Positions 55,541 through 64,000 of a stretch of 64,000 nucleotides of DNA are shown piece after piece (position 1 is the first letter of the stretch; every line of letters begins with the position of its first letter). The notes under the pieces are model-generated. The model saw nothing but the letters and a program-made list of their open reading frames with translations, was not told where the DNA came from and did not search any database. Source of the DNA: Apiosordaria backusii (Eukaryota; Ascomycota; Sordariomycetes; Sordariales; Lasiosphaeriaceae); assembly GCA_030549205.1 (NCBI GenBank), contig JAUKTV010000004.1:1116001-1180000 (forward strand), written 5' to 3'. A program made the translations under genes and the position numbers.

Positions 55541-57207
55541 ATGGTGACAACCCGATCCCAGACGCGCAAAGAGGCGCTAAAACGAAAGTTTGACGACAGT
55601 ATCTCCGCCAAAGAAGCCGATATCCAGCCCATGAAAAGCTCTGCCCTTGTTGCCGGCCATGCTACGAACCATCCTGACTCTGCCGATCCTCCTACTCCGA
55701 GAAGACCTCTTGACACGTTTCCGACAGAAATTCTGTGGCATATCTTCAACTGCCTCGTGATAGGGTTCAATCAGAAGAAAGAAATCTCGCTTGTTTGCCG
55801 TCGATTTCGGGCGGTATTGATACCCATCTTATTTCGTACCTTGGCTCTGGGGACCGACAAAGAGGGGAAAGGGCATGAGTGGATGGTGTACCTTGAGAAG
55901 GAAGGACAGCACCTTACCAGGAATACCACGTATGTATGGAATTTATACGTACATACATTCCATCGCTAACTGATGATCAGCCAAGCTGTGCTTCACAACT
56001 GGGATATCACTGACTATTGCCCTCTTCTCATCAACTGGACCAAATACTGGGCTGAGCGAAACGATTCTGGTCGAGGTGCCGACAGTCCTATTCCTTCCTT
56101 GGGCTGCCAAAGGAAGCGATCGGAGATCTCAGCAGCAGCCCGTAAGATGAACCGCCCTTTTGACTTGATCAATCCGTCACAGGCCTTTCGAGTATTGTCA
56201 AGTATGCCTAACTTGGTGAAGCTCACACTGGATGGCTTCGAGGATGGCGCCGTAGACGCTAATGTGCCTGTTCTGGCATCACCTAAAGAGAAAAAGGCCT
56301 GGCCTGCCCTTGAAACGGTTCAAATATTAACTCTCAGCCCTGATCTTGGGAGTTATGCGTTCAGCGACCACTTACACGCACTGATGATACGCTGCTGTCC
56401 AAATGTCAGGCTTCTTCGGCTTAATATTCGCGACGACCCGAGGCCCCCCTAGGAATTCTGGGATCAGATGCCGTGTTCATTGCGAGAAGCGTCTAAATTA
56501 ACACAGCTCAACGGACTCGAGATGTTCCGTTTTGGTTACTTTGCGGAGATTGTTATAGAGGCGCGGGAGGTACACAAATGCATGGGCGGTTGGAGTCCAT
56601 CCGACATCGAGAGTAAGACAGCCTCTTCCAAATTCTCACATGCCTTTGTGATGCGTTCTGACATGATTCCTTATCAGAATGCCACCAATACTTCCCGAAC
56701 ATCACTCGACTATCCGTATTTGGAAACATTGACATATTGTTTCCTCTTAACCTCTATGACAGTGATGAGGTTGATGACGATGACTTTGATGATGTCACTC
56801 TCGCAAAGCCATATACCATTCAGGACTTCATAGACAAGTTCAAAGCTTTCGAGAAGCTTGAGCGACTCATAATGACGGATGAGGTCATGATGGATTGGCA
56901 TGATTTCCAAAAGTGGATGGTGGAACGTTACGGAAGCTGGAGATTAGGACGCATCTATGAAAACGGGGCCACTAATACAAGGGCCAATGATCATGAACGA
57001 CTTCAGTCGGCGCAAGCAATGTTCTCAGGTTGTGGGGAGCAGCTCACTCGGGTATCTTTTGTCTGCAAGTCGGATAGGGCAGAGTTCAAGAGAGGGCCGG
57101 ACGACAAGCCGGTCATGGTGCGAAAATTTCACAACGACTTCTTCAGTTTCATGACGAGAGATATGTCTATCGCCGCAGACATCAACCCAGTTCGGGTGCT
57201 GAAGTAG
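55541..57207 (+). CDS. F-box protein with an internal TAG codon
   Basis: Exons 55541-55929, 55981-56612 and 56678-57207 give 516 codons in phase. An F-box lies near residues 55-100 (LDTFPTEILWHIFNCL...SLVCRRFRAVLIPILFR), followed by leucine-rich stretches (MPNLVKLTLDGFED, NVRLLRLNIRDD, NITRLSVFGNID). F-box proteins link targets to SCF ubiquitin ligases. In exon 2 a TAG at 56450-56452 interrupts the frame, yet the same frame goes on with plausible coding sequence (EFWDQM...LTQLNGLEMFRF). Either the gene is a recent pseudogene, the TAG is recoded by editing, or a 48 bp in-frame intron (56405-56452, GTCAGG...CCTAG) removes it. The exon-3 border uses GTAAGA...TATCAG. Confidence 0.65.
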
Positions 57208-57587
57208 GATGTGTTATGGACACGGGGGCTGAGACAGAAGATGTTTTGCTCGGGTTATATCGGTACCAGATATGATCGGTACGAATACCTTGAGACCTTC
57301 GGCATCCTATCCCAGATGCAACTGCATACACAAACTTTTGTGAGAGTCTGAGCAAGGTATTGGTACAGCCAAAGCAAAAGCTTTAAAAGAGTACCATACA
57401 TGTATCATCATTCTTAATAGACATTGGACAGACCTCGAAAAAGATACCATAAGTAGACGAGCAGCCCAACGTTACCCAGAAGAGCCTCCTCATACCCTGA
57501 ATCCATCCAATAACCAGTCCCCGATTCTTTGATCTTACACAATCTCTCTCCCCAGCTAAGTTCCCCAGCTAAGTCTCCCACGGCCTT
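57208..57587. other. Intergenic, convergent 3' ends
   Basis: About 380 bp between the F-box gene and the peroxidase gene. No coding signal recognised. Confidence 0.4.
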
Positions 57588-58493
57588 CTACTTCTTCTGC
57601 TCCAACGATGCCGCCTCGACCTTCTTGTGCAGCTCCAAAATATCAACAAGGGTCAGCATCTTGTCAGAACGCTTAAAGCCCTCCCGAAATGGGAGTCTCT
57701 CCTGTTCTGTCCCACAGCATCAGCAAAACCCAGTTATATTTGTGATTACCTACCAAACGAAAAGGAAGAACTTACCAAACAATACCCTCACCCAGTCAGT
57801 GCGCGCATTCCCCTCTGTCCCCTCCCCAAAGACATACAGATACAAACACGTCTCCAAGACACTGAACCTCTCATGATCCGGCGTCAGGTTAAACTCGGGG
57901 TTCGTCGCCTTGGCATTTTCCACTCTTTCCTTCCTGGCCTTTGCGGCAACATCGATGGGGATCTTCTCCAGCCCTTGGAAGTGTTTTGACACAGTGGCCC
58001 AGACTTCAGGGGAGAAGGAGTGGTTGTCGCCGAAGAAAACGTCTTTTCTGCTGAGGGAGGCGTCGTGTTCGATTACTGGCGATTGTGTTAGCACAATTTT
58101 TGACGCGGGAGAATGTGGTTGATGAGGCATACTGCCGTGTTTGTTCAGATCGTCGAGGTTAAAGGTGAACCAGCCGCCCGTTGTGGAGGTTTGGAGGGCT
58201 TTGAGGCCGACGATGAGGGTCGCGTCTGGGGCGAGGTTGATGCCGGCTTTGGCGGCTTGGATGAGCTTGAGGAGGGAGATGTTCGCGCCATCGCGGGGGA
58301 GGTAGTTGTGGTTTGCGAGGGCGTTGACCATGGGGCAGGGGCTGCGTTTGTCGGTTGCGGAGGGGGGTTGGAAGGTGTGGTCTTCTTGTTGGGTGTTTTC
58401 TGGACTGGGGCGGGAGATGATGGATTCGAGGGCGCTGTAGGTGCCGGTGAATAGTGAGGAGAATGTTGTGATGGCTTTGGTGGCGAGGGACAT
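57588..58493 (-). CDS. Heme-thiolate peroxidase (chloroperoxidase/unspecific peroxygenase family)
   Basis: Exons 58493-57776 and 57706-57588 give 278 residues. The proximal heme-ligand motif SPCPMVNALANHNYLPRDG (Pro-Cys-Pro) is near residue 55, and the distal acid-base motif EHDASLSR appears near 165. The C-terminal FEQERLPFREGFKR is typical of the family and is formed by the splice. These enzymes use hydrogen peroxide to halogenate or oxygenate organic substrates. The length fits the short family. A standard signal peptide is not obvious at the N-terminus (MSLATKAITTFSSLFTGT), so secretion is uncertain. No link to the clusters is evident. Confidence 0.85.
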
Positions 58494-58937
58494 TCTGGCT
58501 GTGGTGGTGGTTGTTTTGGAGGTGTTGGTGCAGATATTTGGAACTTCGAGAGAGGCGGGAAAGGATGATGAGTTTTGAAAGTCTGACAATGGCAGTGAGA
58601 TGATCAGGATGGATTTTCAGGTTCGAATCCGAGATTAAGTCAAATTCCGAGTTGATGTTTTGGATCTGAGTGGGATGCACGTGCTCGGAGTCACACACAT
58701 CCTGCACCGTGTGTCAAAAGTGACATCTGACTGGGTCAAGTGCACGCTAGGTGTCTCTTAGCTCAGTGCGCGCTTTGGTATTGTTGCACAAGAAAACTCA
58801 TGTGAACCAGACTTTTGGGTATTGTTTCAATCCTTCCCAGACTCGATTACAGCTTGCTGAAAACTCATACACATATTTAGCTTCCGTGGCTCCGTCCCCA
58901 TGTCACAACCTTATCTTGACCTCGAGATGATCGTGCC
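58494..58937. other. Intergenic
   Basis: About 440 bp holding the peroxidase promoter and the 3' flank of the small secreted protein. An open frame in phase with the peroxidase extends up to 58589 without an ATG. Nothing else recognised. Confidence 0.35.
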
Positions 58938-59336
58938 TCAGCCTCTAGTACATGTTTCAGGCGGAAATAGTTCTGCAAGTTTTTCATTGATGGCAGGTGT
59001 GTGGCATCCAACACAGCATGCATACTGAAGAATTTCGTATGGTCAGTCTGCAGTCCCAGTAAAGCTCTCACTCATGATACCCGAGCTAATGATCCCACTC
59101 ACCTTCTGGGCCCCGGGCAAAGTGCTCGCTGTCCCTTCATGCTCGACACAGGCGATCAAAGCCTCTTTTGTCACTCGTCGTGGATTTTCAAGCACCAAGG
59201 TCGAAACACATTGGGAGCTGTTTACGATATCGTGACATGCCAGGTCAGAAGCTGGACATTGTTTGTTGACACTTGATGTTTGAGCAGCGATTTCGCCAAA
59301 CAAGACGAAGGCTAAGGATGTTGATTTGAGACGCAT
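58938..59336 (-). CDS. Small secreted cysteine-rich protein (106 aa)
   Basis: Exons 59336-59103 and 59024-58938 give 106 residues. There is an N-terminal signal peptide (MRLKSTSLAFVLFGEIAA). The mature chain has about nine cysteines, including CPASDLACHD and, from exon 2, YACCVGCHTPA and a last ETC. The 78 bp intron has a GTGAGT donor and a TTCAG acceptor. The even spread of cysteines suggests a disulfide-stabilised secreted protein of the effector-like class. No family was recognised. A second acceptor choice (CTGCAG at about 59050) would change the start of exon 2. Confidence 0.6.
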
Positions 59337-59827
59337 CTTGACTTGGGGAAAGAGTGACCGACGGGTGCTAGGCAACCCACACTTCAAGCACTGCACCTGG
59401 GCTTTATAACATGGAAGGTACCCCGCAGGCTTTGTGCAACCGAAACCTGAACATCCTTCTCGATTCAATGCTTGGGAACTGCCATCCCCCAAGACAGGAT
59501 AATCAACAATTCATCTAAACAGCATGGCAGTAATATGTGCCTTCAATGTGACGACCAATCAGAGTCTAGCCTCGTCCGTCCGTCGCCCCCCGATCACTAT
59601 CAACACTCCCACAGCAAGATGCACCCTCTAGCGGCTAATGTAGGACGCTGGTAAATTGGCCATTCCGGTAATCAATATCCTTCATCCATTACCGGGTTGC
59701 GGTAGGCCCGGATGTTGTAAAAGAGCGATACTCCTTTGTCCCTCTTTTTCTCCGGTTTCCATCTTGCCAATGGGCTGACACTGCACCCTCACAGGAATCA
59801 ACAGGTCCTTTGATTCAGCTGGGCAAG
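59337..59827. other. Divergent promoter region
   Basis: About 490 bp between divergent starts of two secreted proteins. It contains CTTTATAAC (59400-59408) as a TATA-like element for the small secreted gene. No gene recognised. Confidence 0.4.
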
Positions 59828-61084
59828 ATGCACTCCCCTTCCCAATCACTGCTCCCCATCCTGGGGTTACTGTCGACAGTAGCCCAAGCCATTGTCCGCT
59901 TTCACTGCTCCCAGCTCACTGTTGAGCGGCTTGATCCCCTAGTCAACCCGGGTATGATTCCCTCGACTCACGTCCACCAAATAGTCGGCGGCGATGCCTT
60001 CAATGCCACCATGGACCCCTCCCTCGATCTGCCGAATTTGTCGACATGCACGTCCTGCCAGTTTGCCGAAGACTTTTCGAACTATTGGACCGCCATCTTG
60101 TACTTCAAAGCCAGGAATGGGACTTACAAACGGGTTCCACAACTAGGAAACAACCAGTTCGAAAAAGCAAAGGGCGGTTTGACGATCTATTATATGCAAG
60201 ACGCCATTTACGACAGGAATCAGAAGAGCAAAGTCCAGGCCTTCCAGCCGGTCAGTCAGCCTTCTTTTTCACTTCTTCATATACATCTCTTGCTGACATT
60301 TGCGACAACAGGGTTTTCGCATGTTCGTCGGCGACCTCAACGCCCGCACAATCCAAGACGCCGCCCGCTTCCGCCAGCTCACCTACGTCTGCATGGACAC
60401 CTGGACCTCCCGCGCCCCCGAAACGATGGCCTTCCCCACCCGCAAATGCCCAGAGGGGATCATGACCTCCGTTCGTTTCCCTACCTGTTGGGACGGAAAG
60501 AACCTCGACTCCCCTGATCACATGTCCCACATGTCCTATCCCGAATCTGGAACTTTTGAGAGCGGTGGGCCGTGTCCCGAAAGTCACCCGGTGAGAATGC
60601 CACAGGTGTTTTATGAGGTGGTATGGAATACCAAGATCTTCAACAATGAGGAGTGGCCGGAGGATGGGAGCAGTCCGTTTGTGTGGAGTTTTGGGGATGC
60701 GACGGGGTTCGGGACGCATGGGGACTATGTGTTTGGGTGGAAGGGGGATGCGCTGCAGAGGATTTTGGATGCACCGTGTTGGTTTGATACTAATTGTGCG
60801 AAGGAGAGTGTGAGTGTTTTTTTTTGTCGTTGAGATTGACCCCTGAGGCCCGTATTGGAGTGGATGCTAATGGTGTGGGAATGCAGAATAGCACATTGCA
60901 GACGATTGAGCAAATGAATGCGTGTACGCAACCCGGTGTGGTGGATGAGGATATCGATGGGTGTAAGTTCCTTGATCATCGTTTGGGTAACAACTGCTGA
61001 CAATGGAGTGTAGGGCTCGACGAACTCCCAGGTGGTTGGAAGGCTGATTATGGGCATGGACACAGCCCACATGCATCTAAATAA
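59828..61084 (+). CDS. Secreted DUF1996-domain protein
   Basis: Exons 59828-60250, 60312-60809, 60887-60962 and 61014-61084 give 355 residues. A signal peptide (LLPILGLLSTVAQA) precedes VRFHCSQLTVERLDPLVNPG and THVHQIVGGDAFN, the start pattern of DUF1996. PDHMSHMSYP and the CWDGKNLDSP region further on also belong to this family, which is common in secreted fungal proteins and often found with WSC domains. No WSC domain follows here; the protein ends soon after a short C-terminal tail with histidines (GHGHSPHASK). The biochemical function of the family is not established. All four exons are in phase. Confidence 0.85.
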
Positions 61085-61302
61085 AGGGACGGAATGTTTG
61101 CGCAGATTGATCCATAGACATGTAACGACTAGATTGACGGATAATGCGATTTGGACGATTCATCTCCTTTCTTCAAAGCATGCATTTGATTGACCTCTCA
61201 GCTAATCAAAACTCCTGAAAGAAACAAACACCTATCAACAGTCCTCAAACACCACAAGCACCCCACAGAAAGCCCAATCTTGATTCCCATACCCCCTCAA
61301 AT

Positions 61303-61862
61303 TCAAGGAGCGCAAAGAGTCAAAACAACGTTACTGCCCGCCCCGCAAACCCTAACCTGGCTCCCTCCAGGCGGGACACCAGCAGGCCAGACAATCTCCT
61401 GCGTGCAGGCCGGATCGGCGCTCTTGACGGTGATTTTTTTCCCCACGAAGGCCGGGTTGTTGCCAAAGACGTTGCTGAGGTCAAACCAGACCTGGTTGGC
61501 GCCCACGTCGAGGTTGTAGGCGAAGATGGTCTGGGGAGTGCCCGGGGTGTAGAGGCCGTCGGGGCGGGAGGAGATCTTGAGGGCGCGGCCGCCGGTGTTG
61601 GGGTCTACGTGGAAGGACTCGGCGTAGTAGCCTACTGTGCCGGAGAGGGCGTAGGGGCCTGTAATGTTGGTTCCGACTTGAGGTGGGTTAGTTAAGTGCG
61701 GGGGTAAGGAAAGGGGAGGGAGGAAGGGGGAAGGGAAGGGAAATATATACCGGGCCAGACGTAGACGTTGGAGGTGCACTTGTTGTTTACGCGGGCTGAG
61801 CCGATGGCTGAGGCGGTGGTTGCCAGGAGGGCGATGGGGGTGAGGAGGAGGGTGGTGAGCAT
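61303..61862 (-). CDS. Secreted BYS1-domain (thaumatin-like) protein
   Basis: Exons 61862-61751 and 61676-61303 give 161 residues. The signal peptide (MLTTLLLTPIALLATTASA) is followed by ARVNNKCTSNVYVWP, a Gly/Tyr-rich middle, ALKISSRPDGLYTGT-like sequence, QTIFAYNLD, VWFDLSNVFG and a C-terminal ACTQEIVWPAGVPPGGSQV, which together match the BYS1 family first known from Blastomyces. Members are small secreted antigens or effector-like proteins with a thaumatin-like fold. The splice at GTATAT...CAAG puts both parts in phase. The gene converges with the DUF1996 gene, with 218 bp between them. Confidence 0.85.
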
Positions 61863-63388
61863 TTTGATGGTTGGTGATGATGGTTGAGATTGTGAGGGTT
61901 GATTTGTGAGATGAGAGGTGTGGAGTTGGGGTGAGAGGTTGATGAAAAAGATATGACTTTATAGTTATTGACTGGTGATATCGCTGGTACTCATGCAATA
62001 GCGGGGGAATACGAACGAACAGACCGTTGCCGGGACGGGACGTGATTCCCTTGCTGTCCCTTGCCAGTTGTTGTTTTCGTAGGTCTGAGCTGCCAACTCG
62101 ATAGTGTGGTTTCTTTCTCGTCATGATTCGATATTCTCGAGCTCGATGGCCCCTGGATCTTGGTTGAGGATGCCAAGTGTGTTTTCATTGTGTAAGTGAT
62201 ATTGGTGTTCTTGGTAGCCTGGTAGAATACGAACTGCAGATACCCATGTTGTCAAGCCCTTGAACACTACCTGACCTAAACATGCTAGTTTGTGACGCCT
62301 AGGTGTCATTAGGGCATCAGGTGACTGACCGTATTTCGCCAATATTCCATGCTGTCAAAAACTGATTCCGATCCCAGAGTGACGCAGCAGTGCGGGGTGA
62401 CAGGTGATACTGCCTTCGGTCTAAAAGTAGATGTTCTAGACTAAGGATCATTGTGGAGATGTACCCCTGGTAGCAGCAAGCCACTCAAGCAGATTTGTGG
62501 CTTTGGATGCAGGACTCAGTTTCTTGCCAATGCCCAATTCTCGGTGTGCCCGATACCGCAGATGGAATATCTTTACCTTCCAAACTGTTATTGAAAAACT
62601 TCAGTCTAGTCCGACTTTGGAATATCTCCGGGGAGACATGCAGCTGAGCACGAAGTGGTGGCGGTGCCTTTTGCTGACCGCCTTCAACGGCCATCTTCAA
62701 AACACGACGCGTTTACCTACCTCGAAAACAGGAGAAATCCCGGCTTCGAAATTTCGATATAGTTGGGATCGAATTGGATACCCGTTTTGGCATCAGTTTC
62801 TCCGTCTTACAGATGAGGAGAAGGCGATGTCAATCATGTTGTAAAGGTCGGGGGAACACGAAGAATGAGTCTCGTATTATGCAAGCCCGTTTCTTGGCGC
62901 GTCGTGCTGTCTAGACCTACGACATTCGGTATGCTACCCGACAAGTGCCGAGCTCTAGTTCAAAAGTTATGCATGCATTGAACACTAAGACCGAGCCTTA
63001 TACCTATCTGGTTTGGTTACAGCTAGGTTGATAGGTTTCGGGACGACCTCATGCGCGGTCGGGTCGAAATACTTGGATACCATGTGCAACAACACCTCAG
63101 GTAAGGTAAGGTAGCTAAAGATATGTGGTCTGTAATCTAGGTGCCAGAATCTTGTAATTATGGCGCAAAACCTCAAATATCATGTCTGTTTTTGAGAGTA
63201 CGAGAATGTAGAGGAATAGCCTAGCTTACCTCAGCCACCATCTGTTATGGTTCACGTTGGGAATGTCGAGTGAATGTTGACTGAGTGACTGACTTGGTGC
63301 TCTACGGACCCGAAGAGCAGCACAGCACTTTATAAGCCTCGCACTCTTCGAGCTTCCCATCAAATAACTTGCAACAGTAAGAAAGATC
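61863..63388. other. Gene-poor region, 1.5 kb
   Basis: The promoter of the BYS1 gene occupies the first part. A 115-codon frame at 62497-62844 has no signal, no family look and weak coding character, so it was not accepted. A TATA-like TTTATAAGCC is at 63330-63340, just upstream of the tRNA-like element. Confidence 0.4.
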
Positions 63389-63520
63389 TGTGGCGCAGTG
63401 GTTAACCGCTACGTGTGGCTAGAGCTCTCCAGAAAGAGGTTCACCACAAAATGTGGATCGTGCGTAAGTCCAACCACCTCCCTCTGAGGTTGCGAGTTCA
63501 AATCCCATTATTTTTTTGTT
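63384..63520 (+). ncRNA. tRNA-like Pol III element, probably degenerate or tRNA-derived SINE-like
   Basis: An A-box match TGGCGCAGTGG (63391-63401) with a 3 bp D-arm stem (GCG/CGC) is followed 94 bp later by a B-box match AGTTCAAATCC (63495-63505) and a T7 run (63511-63517) that would stop Pol III. The acceptor and T stems do not pair well (7-mer before the A box has no partner after the B box), so a functional tRNA is unlikely. A split or decayed tRNA or a SINE head fits best. Confidence 0.4.
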
Positions 63521-64000
63521 TTTTGTTCTTTTTGACAAAATTGCAAAGGCAGATTTCAAGTACTTTCCCCGTTTCATTGTCACTCTCACCAATAACACAA
63601 TCATCCATCCCATAGTCCCAGCGACTCGACTTTCTGGTTCGCCTGACATGCTTGGTGTTTTACTACTCAATTTTGTCGGCCTCTTGAACCAAATTCAAGA
63701 CAAACTAGCGTACAGGTGAGATGAACCATGGTGGTTAGTATCTGCCGGAAAGACTGCGGGGAAGATAAATTGCCCTGAATGTCGTCTTTCCGCGTCACAT
63801 CCCTCCCGAGCTGCAGTTGGCTGGCCTTTCGGATGCTTTCCAGGACCCAATTTATCCACCTGCATTGCCGGTTGCCGGATGAAGGTACTTTACATTTGAA
63901 GCAATCACAATGAAACTATCGTGATATTTCGACATCTACCACCCAACCTTATATTTACAAGCCACAGGTCTCACCTTGGTCTGGTTCAATGGCCCACCTT
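63521..64000. other. Right-edge sequence without a recognised gene
   Basis: About 480 bp. Short frames only; none has a recognisable motif. It may be the flank of a gene beyond the window. Confidence 0.3.

Noticed and set aside
55929..55980. Hairpin-like GTATGTATGG...ACATACATTCC in the F-box gene
   Set aside because: It lies within a short, well-supported intron; no evidence for a separate RNA.
58159..58707. 182-codon His/Pro/Arg-rich frame
   Set aside because: Shadow of the peroxidase gene in another phase on the same strand.
62497..62844. 115-codon frame in the right gene-poor part
   Set aside because: No recognisable motif, no clear promoter or conserved look; length can arise by chance.
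1..64000. CRISPR arrays, bacterial operons, insertion sequences
   Set aside because: None seen; the window is eukaryotic with spliced genes. No transposase or reverse transcriptase motif was noticed either.

Overview
The window is a piece of a filamentous ascomycete genome, most likely a Sordariomycete. The evidence is short 50-90 bp introns with GT/GC...AG borders and CTAAC/CTGAC branch points, Zn2Cys6 regulators, non-reducing PKS and NRPS genes, a fungal NACHT receptor, and small secreted proteins. No species can be named from sequence alone.

Layout. (1) 1-5.0 kb: the start of an FAD oxidoreductase that runs off the left edge, then three small secreted proteins. Two of these are surface-anchor type and share a C-E-x-H-G-D-H-W-H-C motif. 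(2) 5.2-30 kb: a contiguous epipolythiodioxopiperazine (ETP, gliotoxin/sirodesmin class) cluster: gliJ dipeptidase, gliN methyltransferase, gliZ regulator, gliK cyclotransferase-like, gliA exporter, gliG glutathione transferase, a gliC-type P450, an aromatic (DMATS-fold) prenyltransferase, gliI C-S lyase, gliP two-module NRPS and gliT dithiol oxidase. Together these would condense two amino acids into a diketopiperazine, hydroxylate it, add glutathione, trim to cysteine, cleave to dithiol, oxidise to the disulfide and export it, with a prenyl decoration. The NRPS ends after its second C domain and lacks the terminal T domain of GliP/SirP. (3) 30.9-37.1 kb: an innate-immunity-like island on the minus strand: a 1232-residue NACHT/C2H2/ankyrin receptor, and upstream of it a protein joining a STAND-type N-terminal domain to three EH domains with its own NPF motif. 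(4) 38.3-51.4 kb: a second, aromatic polyketide locus: Zn2Cys6 regulator, a P450 with a one-base frameshift, and a SAT-KS-MAT-PT-ACP-ACP-TE non-reducing PKS. (5) 52.3-61.9 kb: unrelated genes: Fig1/claudin-like membrane protein, a frameshifted CorA-like gene, an F-box gene with an internal TAG, a heme-thiolate peroxidase, a small cysteine-rich secreted protein, a DUF1996 protein and a BYS1-domain protein. (6) 61.9-64 kb: gene-poor, with one tRNA-like element near 63.4 kb.

Exon borders were placed by reading splice consensus and frame by eye; all multi-exon models close in frame except where a break is stated. The first exon of the prenyltransferase was not found. Domain calls rest on motifs recognised by eye, not on searches.
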